Source: Pleurocapsa sp. PCC 7327 (GTDB lineage Bacteria > Cyanobacteriota > Cyanobacteriia > Cyanobacteriales > Microcystaceae). From it: a stretch of 64,000 nucleotides of DNA. Position numbers and translations under genes: made by a program. Location: contig NC_019689.1 in the NCBI RefSeq assembly GCF_000317025.1, positions 2,581,501-2,645,500 of the forward strand, given 5' to 3'. The notes beneath the pieces were generated by a model. The model had not been told where the DNA came from. It did no database searches and saw only the letters and a list, made by a program, of their open reading frames with translations. Shown here piece by piece: positions 9,796 to 17,498 of this stretch (positions are counted from its first letter, which is position 1; the number at the start of each line of letters is the position of its first letter).

Positions 9796-10714
9796 TGGTT
9801 TGTGGACAGCTAGAAGTATTTTGGTCAGCAGCGATCGCTCTCTCCCAAGAAAATAGACTATTTTCTGAATTCATCAGGGAAATTGGGGTTGTGCTTATCT
9901 TGCTTATGTAAAGCAGCCAGCTACAGCCTTCGATTTGCCAGGGACTTCTTCGTCTTGAATAAACATAGGGGTTTCATAAGGGCATAAGGGTACGGTTGAT
10001 GTAGCTTATAATTTTACTCAATTGCGGATTAAATAGAAACAGGCAATCGATAATTTATTTTTCTTTCTTAATATTTTAATTTTGGGGGTTTTAGAAATTA
10101 AAAAGTGAATTTTAGATTTGCGATAATCAATTTCTTCTTAAGAAACCAAACAAGTCTCTTCATAATAGGTTATTGAAAAAAGGTAAAAAAGCAAGGAAAA
10201 ATTTAAGCAGGGAAAATACCAATCTTTCTCTAAAAATTCTAGGAAAAAACTTTATTGACTGCAACCTCGCTAGTCTCTCTCATAATATCCCTAGCCAGAT
10301 ATTAATATACATATATTCCGGTTTTTGAAGGCGTATTTCAAGTAAGCGTGTCCGACTCGCAAACTTATAAGTTGTTAACCATAAAAAAGACTTTTCTTAA
10401 ACAATTGCTAGCTTTTTGTCAAATATCTCTGGAGAGTTGCGATAGTAAGCTTTTTGAGGTAAGATGACAGATCTATTTGGTAAGGCATAAATAATAAATC
10501 GAGACTCACAGGAACCATCTGCCTTCCTTCTCTGTCTTTGTGTATGTCACTTCTGTCGCCAGTCCGAGTCATCTAGTAAGATATTCCTGACAAAGACTGG
10601 CTTAAAGAATCTTTATATTGGGAACAATGGACAAGCTTCCTAATACGTTAAGCTTCCTAATACGTTAAGCTTGAAAAACTCAAACTAAGCAAAGCAAGGA
10701 AAAGCGCAAGCTAC
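9796..10714. other. Long AT-rich intergenic region
   Basis: Nearly 920 bases without a supportable gene in either strand. It is AT-rich in the middle (10020-10330) and holds a small tandem repeat near the right end (10633-10672). It probably contains the promoters of the two diverging genes. A small RNA cannot be excluded. Confidence 0.5.
10633..10672. repeat. 17-bp tandem repeat, 2.4 copies
   Basis: AAGCTTCCTAATACGTT occurs at 10633-10649 and again at 10650-10666, and the first six bases recur at 10667-10672. It ends about 40 bases before the radical SAM start codon, so it may lie in the leader or promoter. Confidence 0.85.
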
Positions 10715-12307
10715 ATGAGAGTTTTACTGTTATATCCCCTATTTCCTCAGAGTTTTTGGTCGTTTGAGAAAACTTTAGCCCTCGTGAATCGGAAGGCATT
10801 ATTACCTCCTCTCGGTTTGATTACCGTTGCGGCGATTCTTCCGCAAGCATGGGAGTATAAATTAGTCGATCGCAACGTTCGCGAGGCGACCGAACATGAG
10901 TGGGATTGGGCAGAACTGGTCATCGTCTCTGGTATGATCGTCCAGAAAGAAGACATGCTCGCCCAAATCCAAGAAGCAAAGCGACGAGGAAAGCCAGTGG
11001 TGGCGGGAGGTCCTTATCCTACATCCCTTCCCGACGAAGTGAAAGCGGCAGGAGCAGATTATTTAGTTCTTGATGAAGGCGAAATCACTTTACCCTTATT
11101 GGTAGAAGCGATCGCGCGCGGGGAAACGAACGGAACCTTTCGGGCAACCGAGAAACCATCCGTTACCGAAACCCCTATTCCTCGCTACGATTTATTAGAG
11201 TTCGATGCCTACGACAATATGTCGCTGCAATTTTCGCGCGGCTGTCCTTTCCAATGCGAATTTTGCGACATCATCGTTCTCTATGGTCGCAAGTCCCGGA
11301 CTAAAACGCCAGCACAACTTCTCGCAGAACTCGATCGCCTGTACGCTCTCGGCTGGCGAGGTTCCGTTTTTATGGTAGATGATAACTTCATCGGCAACAA
11401 GCGCAACGTCAAGTTGTTACTAAGAGAGTTGAAAGTCTGGATGGCTCAAAAGAAATATCCTTTTAAGTTTCTGACTGAAGCCTCGGTAGACTTAGCCGAC
11501 GATCCAGAACTGATGGAACTGATGGCAGAGTGCAATTTTACCAATGTCTTTTTGGGGATTGAAACGCCAGATGAGGACAGCTTAAACTTAACCAAAAAGT
11601 TTCAAAATACTCGTAACTCCCTGAGTGAAGCCATAGAAAAGATTACGCGCTCTGGATTGCGCGTTATGGCGGGATTTATCATTGGTTTCGATGGCGAAAA
11701 ACCAGGGGCGGGCGATCGCATCGTTCGCTTTGTCGAACAGACAGACATTCCCGTCGCCATGTTCAGCATGTTGCAGGCACTTCCAAATACGGCTCTCTGG
11801 CATCGACTGGAGAAAGAAGGACGACTGCTCGCAGAAAAATCTGGAATGAACCAGACGACGCTCATGAACTTCGTGCCGACTCGTCCCATCGAAGATATTG
11901 CCCGCGAATATATCGAGGGATTTTGGCAACTCTACGATCCGGAACGCTATCTCGATCGCACCTTCCGTCACTTTATGAAGCTAAGAGCGCCCAAGCATTC
12001 TGGAGAGTTTCGGCTTAGGTTGAGAGAAATTCGCGCCTTACTCATTTTAATTTGGCGACAGGGGATGCTTCGCAAGACGCGCTGGAAGTTCTGGATTAAT
12101 TTGTTTAAAATCGTCCGATACAATCCCCGCGTTACCGATCACTATATAAAAGTTTGTGCTTTCATAGAACATTTTTATGACTACCGTCAAATTGTGCGCG
12201 ACCAGATTAACGCGCAATTAGCCGCTCATCTGGCAACCCATTCTCCCATAGTCACTAAGTTAGGCGGTGCGGATAGGCCCGATTGGCAGGAGAAAACAGC
12301 CGTCTAG
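10715..12307 (+). CDS. B12-binding radical SAM protein (DUF4070 type)
   Basis: 530 residues. Residues 1-140 form a cobalamin-binding-like Rossmann domain (PPLGLITVAAILP, then VVAGGPYPTSLPDEV). The radical SAM core carries the CX3CX2C cluster motif in SRGCPFQCEFCD near residue 180, followed by a TIM-barrel segment (FMVDDNFIGNK, VFLGIETPDE). The C-terminal part matches DUF4070. HpnP, the hopanoid C-2 methylase, belongs to this broad group, but the sequence alone does not show that substrate. Other cyanobacterial members are uncharacterised. The ATG at 10715 follows AAGGAAAAGCG. It stands alone. Confidence 0.8.
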   Translation: MRVLLLYPLFPQSFWSFEKTLALVNRKALLPPLGLITVAAILPQAWEYKLVDRNVREATEHEWDWAELVIVSGMIVQKEDMLAQIQEAKRRGKPVVAGGPYPTSLPDEVKAAGADYLVLDEGEITLPLLVEAIARGETNGTFRATEKPSVTETPIPRYDLLEFDAYDNMSLQFSRGCPFQCEFCDIIVLYGRKSRTKTPAQLLAELDRLYALGWRGSVFMVDDNFIGNKRNVKLLLRELKVWMAQKKYPFKFLTEASVDLADDPELMELMAECNFTNVFLGIETPDEDSLNLTKKFQNTRNSLSEAIEKITRSGLRVMAGFIIGFDGEKPGAGDRIVRFVEQTDIPVAMFSMLQALPNTALWHRLEKEGRLLAEKSGMNQTTLMNFVPTRPIEDIAREYIEGFWQLYDPERYLDRTFRHFMKLRAPKHSGEFRLRLREIRALLILIWRQGMLRKTRWKFWINLFKIVRYNPRVTDHYIKVCAFIEHFYDYRQIVRDQINAQLAAHLATHSPIVTKLGGADRPDWQEKTAV

Positions 12308-12394
12308 AGCGCTTTTGCCCTCATCCCCTAATTCCCTCTTGAAAAAGGGGAAAGGGAAACTCACCAAATTCGTCAGTTTTTGCTTAAAATAACC

Positions 12395-13264
12395 TCAATT
12401 CGTCGGCGGTAACTCTAAAGGAATTGCTCCCATCAATCCTTTACGAAAATCATTTAATAACTGAAGCGCTGCTCTTTCAACATCTCCTTGATAGCGACTG
12501 TTTGCCAACTCGTGAATATATTCTTCCCCAGTCATGGAGAGGGGATCTAATCCGTAGCGCGATCGCAATATTTCTTCATAGGCTAACGCAACCAAGAGAT
12601 CGACTAAAGCGGCGGCGACGTGCTGATTGTCGTAAGCTGCCTCGCCAATATCTTCACAAATGGCTAATTTGACGGCATCGGTTTGATTGTCCAGCTTGGA
12701 AGGAATGACCCCAGGCGCATCCAGTAGCTCGATTGACTCAGAAATCCGCACCCATTGCAGTTGGCGAGTCACTCCCGCACGACGGGCGCTAGCAACGGCT
12801 TTACGCCCCAACAAACGATTGATCAACGCTGATTTACCGACATTGGGAAAGCCGATGACCACTGCGCGAACGGGACGGGGACGCATGCCGCGATCGCGCC
12901 GTCTCCGATTCATCTCGACTCCTGCCGCTTGCGCCGCTTTACTGACAGCTCTAATACCTTGACCTTGTTGGGCATCGGTAAAATAAGGTACTTCTCCCCG
13001 TCGCTTAAACCAAGCTTGCCATGCCTGACGCACTGATTCGGGAATCATATCCGCGCGATTGAGAATTAAGATTCGCGGTTTGCTGCCAATCCATTCGGCA
13101 ACTTGAGGATGGTGGGAAGCGAGGGGAATTCTGGCATCCAATACTTCCAGCACGACATCGACGCGCTTGAGTTGTTCTTTGAGCTGTCGTTCTGCTTTGG
13201 CAATGTGACCGGGATACCATTGGATTTCAGGTGGCATGGGAGTCAGTAGGTAGTTGTTTGTCAA
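12395..13264 (-). CDS. ylqF: Ribosome biogenesis GTPase YlqF/RbgA
   Basis: 289 residues with the circularly permuted GTPase order: NRAD (G4) near residue 70, then GFPNVGKSALINRL (G1) near 140, then DAPGV (G3) near 180. The N-terminus PEIQWYPGHIAKAERQLKEQ is the YlqF hallmark. In bacteria this protein assists late maturation of the 50S subunit. A start a few codons downstream (MPPEIQWYPGH) is equally plausible. It converges with the radical SAM gene and is divergent from the slipin gene. Confidence 0.88.
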   Translation of the reverse strand: MTNNYLLTPMPPEIQWYPGHIAKAERQLKEQLKRVDVVLEVLDARIPLASHHPQVAEWIGSKPRILILNRADMIPESVRQAWQAWFKRRGEVPYFTDAQQGQGIRAVSKAAQAAGVEMNRRRRDRGMRPRPVRAVVIGFPNVGKSALINRLLGRKAVASARRAGVTRQLQWVRISESIELLDAPGVIPSKLDNQTDAVKLAICEDIGEAAYDNQHVAAALVDLLVALAYEEILRSRYGLDPLSMTGEEYIHELANSRYQGDVERAALQLLNDFRKGLMGAIPLELPPTN

Positions 13265-13277
13265 GTTTGATTCGATC

Positions 13278-13331
13278 GTAGTACGAGCGTCTCGCTCGTG
13301 CGAGCAAGACGCGAAGGATCTTTCGCACTAC
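13278..13331. repeat. Palindromic dispersed repeat (GAGCGTCTCGCTCGTGCGAG type)
   Basis: The element starts GTAGTACGAGCG and ends CGCACTAC, with nested inverted words GAGCG / CGCTC and GTGCGAG / CTCGCAC-like. It can fold into a strong hairpin. Similar GTAGTGCGAGCG...CGCACTAC elements are common between cyanobacterial genes. It lies upstream of ylqF. Confidence 0.65.
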
Positions 13332-13496
13332 CAAAACCAGGCAAAACAAAATTGACACAGTAGGTAGACAAACAATTAATATAAAATTTACCGATCTTTT
13401 TGTTAAGCTATCGCTTTCCCACGCTCAGGCTTTCTAAAATGGAATCATCTCGAATCTGAATGCAAAAAGGACTTTAGAGCACTCGAGGAGTCGAAT

Positions 13497-14303
13497 ATGG
13501 AAGCGATTTTGGGCACTCTAGTTGGTTTAGTTTTTCTCTTTGGCGTTAGCGGCATCAAAATCGATCGCGAATACGAGCGAGGCGTTATCTTTCGTCTGGG
13601 ACGGTTCAACGACATCAAAGGGCCGGGCATGTATTGGATTATCCCCCTAGTAGATCGAAAAGCTCAAGTGGATGTCCGTACTAAAACCGTTGATATTGCT
13701 CCTCAAGAAACGGTCACGGCTGATAGCGTTACGATTAAAGTCAATGCAGTTCTCTACTATCGGATTCTCGATCCTTCCAAAGCAATTAATCGGGTTGAGA
13801 ACTATCAAGTAGCCGTTTATCAGGCTGCGATGACCACACTACGAAACGTTGTCGGACAGAACATTCTCGATGATGTCCTACAAAATCGGGACAAAATTAA
13901 TCAAGAAGTTCAACAAATTGTGGATGAGATGGCTGAACCTTGGGGTATCGAAATCGAACGGGTAGAAATGAAAGATGTAGAAATTCCCCTAGCAATGCAA
14001 AGAGCAATGGCGAAAGAGGCGGAAGCGGTACGCGAAAAACGCGCTCGCCTTATCAAAGCTTCAGCCGAACAAGAAGCTTCAGTTAAGTTAGCGCAAGCCT
14101 CGCAAAAAATTATGGAAAATCCGGCAGCGCTGGAGTTACGGCGATTGCAAATGCTAACGGAAATTGGGGCAGAAAACAACACGACAACAATTGTAATGAT
14201 GCCGTCGGATATGATTACCCTTGCTAAGCAATGGTCGGAAAGCCTCCAAAATAGCGACAAACAAAACGAGCAGCTAAAAAATGGCGATCGCCTGCGGATG
14301 TAA
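13497..14303 (+). CDS. SPFH/band 7 (slipin family) membrane protein
   Basis: 268 residues. One N-terminal membrane segment (residues 4-20) precedes the slipin core: EYERGVIFRLGRFNDIKGPG, IPLVDRKAQVDVRTKTVDI and QETVTADSVTIKVNAVLYYR. A long alanine/glutamate-rich helix (EKRARLIKASAEQEASVKLA) follows, as in stomatin-like scaffold proteins that organise membrane microdomains. The ATG at 13497 has a GAGGAG ribosome site eight bases ahead. No NfeD partner gene is adjacent, although one often accompanies slipins. It ends six bases from the convergent ferredoxin-like gene. Confidence 0.85.
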   Translation: MEAILGTLVGLVFLFGVSGIKIDREYERGVIFRLGRFNDIKGPGMYWIIPLVDRKAQVDVRTKTVDIAPQETVTADSVTIKVNAVLYYRILDPSKAINRVENYQVAVYQAAMTTLRNVVGQNILDDVLQNRDKINQEVQQIVDEMAEPWGIEIERVEMKDVEIPLAMQRAMAKEAEAVREKRARLIKASAEQEASVKLAQASQKIMENPAALELRRLQMLTEIGAENNTTTIVMMPSDMITLAKQWSESLQNSDKQNEQLKNGDRLRM

Positions 14304-14309
14304 GATCGT

Positions 14310-14903
14310 TCAAGCTTTTACCTCGCTGTAGCTAGAAGCAAAGTGCTCCTGCAACAATTCTGGAATGCGCTCCGGTCGGACTTGGCAGTAACGCGCTTTA
14401 CCCGGCATCATCACCAAGTTGGGACCTTGTTTGCATTGTTTGAGACAACCCGTTAATTTAATTTGAACTTTGTCCGCCAAACCGCGATCGCGCAAGCTTT
14501 CTTCTAATACCTGACAGATCGCTCGACCTCCTCTTTTCCAACAACTCGATTTTTGACACACTAAGATACTGGCTTTGGACAGTGGCGGCGATTCGGAAAC
14601 AGAAACTGGAATTGAAGTAGTATTGTTGCTCTTAACTGGTTTGACGGAATTCGCTTTCAGTTTGACTTTACCCGTCTTACGAGATTGCTTTTTCATTCCC
14701 CGTACTTCAACCCAGCTACCGGGGACAATCGTTTCTAAGATCTGCTCGCGAATTTCTTTGGCTGGCTTGACCCGATATTCGCGATCGGCAAAAGCTATTC
14801 TTAGATACTTAATCTTATAACTATCTTTAATAATAAAACCTAGTAATTGTCCGACCAGGCTAAAGTCCGAGACTTCGGGAATAACACTTGACATTTTTTT
14901 CAC
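14310..14903 (-). CDS. Thioredoxin-like [2Fe-2S] ferredoxin domain protein
   Basis: 197 residues. The C-terminal 80 residues form a thioredoxin-like ferredoxin domain: VCQKSSCWKRGGRAICQVLE, then LTGCLKQCKQGPNLVMMPG, with a CX5C pair followed by a CX3C pair as in the NuoE/HoxE type and small (2Fe-2S) ferredoxins. The N-terminal 95 residues resemble an OB-like domain (VVPGSWVEVRGMKKQSRKTG). Its electron partner is unknown. The next small gene downstream on the chromosome's right (14919) is on the same strand and close by. Confidence 0.7.
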   Translation of the reverse strand: MKKMSSVIPEVSDFSLVGQLLGFIIKDSYKIKYLRIAFADREYRVKPAKEIREQILETIVPGSWVEVRGMKKQSRKTGKVKLKANSVKPVKSNNTTSIPVSVSESPPLSKASILVCQKSSCWKRGGRAICQVLEESLRDRGLADKVQIKLTGCLKQCKQGPNLVMMPGKARYCQVRPERIPELLQEHFASSYSEVKA

Positions 14904-14918
14904 CAGACTTAAATTGCA

Positions 14919-15179
14919 CTACTCGTTGACATTACTTTCCAGATGCCAGCAGCCATTTAACCAACGGACTAATTCGCAGCGAGGTGTGGCGATCTGTCTG
15001 ACTGCGCTCCATAGCTGAATGGCAGCTGTGGGACTGTGAATGGCTACTTGTAAAGGGCGATCGGTTCTGCAATAGCAAGGAATTTGCAACTCTTGCAAGC
15101 GGCGATAGACAGCCCATCGATCTGCCCAGTTGACATTGACAACGTGACTTGATGCTAATTGTGAATTGACTCCGTTCAT
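14919..15179 (-). CDS. Asr1405/Asl0597-like small protein
   Basis: 86 residues. The core VNWADRWAVYRRLQELQIPC, YCRTDRPLQVAIHSPTAAIQ and LVRWLNGCW match a small cyanobacterial family known only by Anabaena locus names (Asr1405/Asl0597). It is soluble with no known motif. It lies 15 bases upstream of the ferredoxin-like gene on the same strand, suggesting cotranscription. Confidence 0.65.
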   Translation of the reverse strand: MNGVNSQLASSHVVNVNWADRWAVYRRLQELQIPCYCRTDRPLQVAIHSPTAAIQLWSAVRQIATPRCELVRWLNGCWHLESNVNE

Positions 15180-15410
15180 TGTTTTAACTAAATGATAATC
15201 TTTGGCATTTATGTCCTCCAGTTTGAGTATATCTATAAATGCTAATTATTCTCAAGTAGTTTTTAAGAAGATATTCGGTGCCAGTTGGCTGCTTGGTAAA
15301 AAAAAGTTTTAAACCTTAAGATTTACAGTGATTTTCTTTACACTTTCAAGCGATCTGCTTAGACTAGAATATTTCTAAAGGCATTCTCAAATCGAGAGGA
15401 GAACGCAACT

Positions 15411-15968
15411 ATGTCTACAGCTCAAGGTTTACTGCGTGCTTTTGGCGAAGTTGGCGACAATCCGGTTTTGTTAGACAAAAGTGTAACAGCACCAGTTTGT
15501 GAGGGGTTAAATATTACCCTTGCTAGCTTCCAGGCTTTATACCTTCAATATCAAAAACATCATTTCATTGTAGAAGGTTCCGAATTTTATCAACTGCACG
15601 AGTTCTTCCAAGAATCCTATGAAGCGGTACAGGAACACGTACACGATCTTGGAGAGCGTTTAAATGGATTGGGTGGAATTCCAGCCGCTAGTTTTGCTAA
15701 GCTGGCAGAACTGTGTTGTTTTTCTCCCGAACCTGACGGCGCCTATGACTGCCGCCGGATGATAGAGCACGATCTAGAAGCCGAACAAGCGCTAATCCAA
15801 CTCATACGCCGTCAAGCCGCTCAAGCAGAAAGTTTAGGCGATCGCGCTACTCGCTATTTGTATGAAAAAATCCTTTTAGAAACAGAAGAGAGAGCTTACC
15901 ATCTCAATCACTTCCTCGCACCCGATAGCTTGACCCTGGCTTTTGTTAAGAATGGAAGCAGTCACTAA
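15411..15968 (+). CDS. dps: Dps-family ferritin-like protein
   Basis: 185 residues, the usual length of cyanobacterial DpsA. Dps dodecamers oxidise iron(II) with peroxide, store iron, and can protect DNA. The signature [20 protein letters not shown] followed by [20 protein letters not shown] and a NGLGG turn is present, covering the intersubunit ferroxidase site. The helical C-terminus has [11 protein letters not shown] and [13 protein letters not shown]. The ATG at 15411 follows GAGGAGAACGCAACT. It is monocistronic, with a hairpin immediately downstream. Confidence 0.88.
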   Translation: MSTAQGLLRAFGEVGDNPVLLDKSVTAPVCEGLNITLASFQALYLQYQKHHFIVEGSEFYQLHEFFQESYEAVQEHVHDLGERLNGLGGIPAASFAKLAELCCFSPEPDGAYDCRRMIEHDLEAEQALIQLIRRQAAQAESLGDRATRYLYEKILLETEERAYHLNHFLAPDSLTLAFVKNGSSH

Positions 15969-15992
15969 AAAGCTAGGAATATTAGGCACAAT

Positions 15993-16034
15993 AATTTGAC
16001 GGGCTTTGTCACTTATAGACTCAGCCCGTCAAAT
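15993..16034 (+). terminator. Hairpin after dps
   Basis: ATTTGACGGGCT (15993-16004) pairs perfectly with AGCCCGTCAAAT (16023-16034). The following sequence is only moderately T-rich, but the 12-bp stem and position after the dps stop suggest a transcription end. Confidence 0.65.
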
Positions 16035-16259
16035 CATTTCTGTTTGATTTTCCAAGGTTCCCTCCGTAACCTTTTCTAATTGGAACCGATCGCCAGCTTC
16101 TCGCTTTCTCCTTACCTTAGTCGCCTCTTCCTCAGATCCTGGTTTGGCGTTGCCTCCTCTAAGAGGCGTTGCCACTTTAATCTAGGGTTTAGGTCGATCC
16201 ACTACGATCTCAATTACATACTAGCAAAACTTTTGGCAAGTGAGATCTTTTTTTTCTCT

Positions 16260-16718
16260 TCAGTTTCTAATTCTTTCATACCTTCCCATTAGTTCTGCTT
16301 TGGCTAAGATGTGACCCTCCATTGCCCGTTCCACCTGCTGTTTGGTTGCTTTCTCTGGAAGGTTTAACCGAGTATCCAAAGCATAAAGCTTAAAAAAGTA
16401 GCGATGTTCTCGGTCTGGGGGACAAGGACCATAATAGTCTAAGTTTTTGCTAGTGCCGATGCCATGAACCCCCGGTGGTTCTTTTCCCTCTTGAATTTCC
16501 GTTAAACTGGGCGCAATATTAAAGACTACCCAATGATCCCACATACCATCGGCTCGCAGGCGTTTTGGTACGTCGGGATCGTCCATAATTAACACCAAGC
16601 TTTTCGCTTCGGCAGGAACGTCGGATATAACGAGTGGGGGATTGATATTTTCTCCATCGCACGTGTACTTTGGAGGAATTTTCCCTTCATGCGCGAACGC
16701 GGGACTGGTCAATTTCAT
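16260..16718 (-). CDS. YbhB/YbcL family PEBP-like protein
   Basis: 152 residues, the usual length of bacterial phosphatidylethanolamine-binding-protein homologues. Key pieces are FAHEGKIPPKYTCDGENINP, LVLIMDDPDVPK, MWDHWVVFNI, YYGPCPPDREHRYFFKLYAL and an end EKATKQQVERAMEGHILAKA. The DPD and GPCPP/HRY residues line the anion site. The cellular role of this family in bacteria is not settled. No signal peptide is seen. It is separate from its neighbours. Confidence 0.88.
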   Translation of the reverse strand: MKLTSPAFAHEGKIPPKYTCDGENINPPLVISDVPAEAKSLVLIMDDPDVPKRLRADGMWDHWVVFNIAPSLTEIQEGKEPPGVHGIGTSKNLDYYGPCPPDREHRYFFKLYALDTRLNLPEKATKQQVERAMEGHILAKAELMGRYERIRN

Positions 16719-16815
16719 TGTTGATACCTCAGCGTTTACGGCAATTTTTATGCTAGTACATTCTTTCCTACCATTGCTTGTGAGATCCTAGATATGCTAT
16801 GCTTGAAAGGCGCTT

Positions 16816-16897
16816 GCGGATGTGGCGGAATTGGTATACGCGCACGCTTGAGGTGCGTGTGGCTATTGCCGTGCGAGTTCAAGTCTCGCCATCCGCA
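16816..16897 (+). tRNA. trnL-GAG: tRNA-Leu (anticodon GAG)
   Basis: An 82-base cloverleaf. The acceptor GCGGATG pairs with CATCCGC, the anticodon stem CACGC/GCGTG encloses loop TTGAGGT with anticodon GAG at 16850-16852, a long variable arm follows as in class II tRNAs, and the T arm is GCGAG-TTCAAGT-CTCGC. The 3' CCA is not encoded. Confidence 0.95.
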
Positions 16898-16914
16898 TCC
16901 TAATATCCTAATAA

Positions 16915-16954
16915 GGTAAAAGGCAAAAGGGAAAACCTTACTTTTACCTTTTTG
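16915..16954 (+). terminator. Terminator after tRNA-Leu
   Basis: GGTAAAAG (16915-16922) pairs with CTTTTACC (16941-16948), followed by a T run. It sits between the tRNA and the convergent cheW and could serve both directions weakly. Confidence 0.6.
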
Positions 16955-16958
16955 TTCT

Positions 16959-17498
16959 CTAAAAGGGAAAACTGAGCTGGGGCGAGGCAGAAATGATCCC
17001 AGAAACTGGTGGAACGATGCGATCGACTTCTAGGATAAAAACTGTCAGCGATTCCTCTTTGTGAGAAATAACCGTGACGTGGCTGGCAATCTCCAACGTA
17101 TCGGCGCGACGATAAGAAGCAGGTAGTGCCCGAATTTGAGAGATAGGCACGTCATGCAAGGATGGGGCTTGCCCGACCAAAATCCCAAAAGATTCGCCAA
17201 CGCTATTCCTGGCAATAATGAGATAACCGCGCGATCCAGATGGTATGAGTTGGCTGGCGTTAAATAGGCGCTTGTGTAGGTCAACTACCGTAATCTCGCG
17301 ATCGTCAATGCGAGCTACTCCTAGATGGCTGAGTCCGCTTCCATAAATGGGAGTGTAATTGACAACTTTCTTAACGAGATCGACGGGTAGAGCAACATTC
17401 AGTTTGCCGACACTGAAGGTCAGTAATTTAATCGATCGTTGGCTCTGTCCGATTGGCAGTCCGATATTGGGAGATTGGTTGTTAGAGAGATCGTTCAT
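16959..17498 (-). CDS. CheW-like adaptor at the end of the phototaxis cluster
   Basis: 179 residues with one CheW domain (LLTFSVGKLNVALPVDLVKK, GVARIDDREITVVDLHKRLF, RGYLIIARNSVGESFGILVG). CheW links receptors to the kinase CheA. Its ATG overlaps the CheA stop by four bases (ATGA), so translation is probably coupled. It is the last gene of the minus-strand cluster, which also holds a second CheW nearer the front. One CheW per receptor is possible but not shown. Confidence 0.85.
   Translation of the reverse strand: MNDLSNNQSPNIGLPIGQSQRSIKLLTFSVGKLNVALPVDLVKKVVNYTPIYGSGLSHLGVARIDDREITVVDLHKRLFNASQLIPSGSRGYLIIARNSVGESFGILVGQAPSLHDVPISQIRALPASYRRADTLEIASHVTVISHKEESLTVFILEVDRIVPPVSGIISASPQLSFPF

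Noticed and set aside
10715-12307. Calling the radical SAM protein HpnP (hopanoid methylase)
   Set aside because: Domain order fits but it also fits many uncharacterised cyanobacterial relatives; no hopanoid gene is nearby.
16080-16292. A 70-codon frame on the plus strand
   Set aside because: It has no family match or ribosome site, and it overlaps the PEBP gene end and repeated GGCGTTGCC words.
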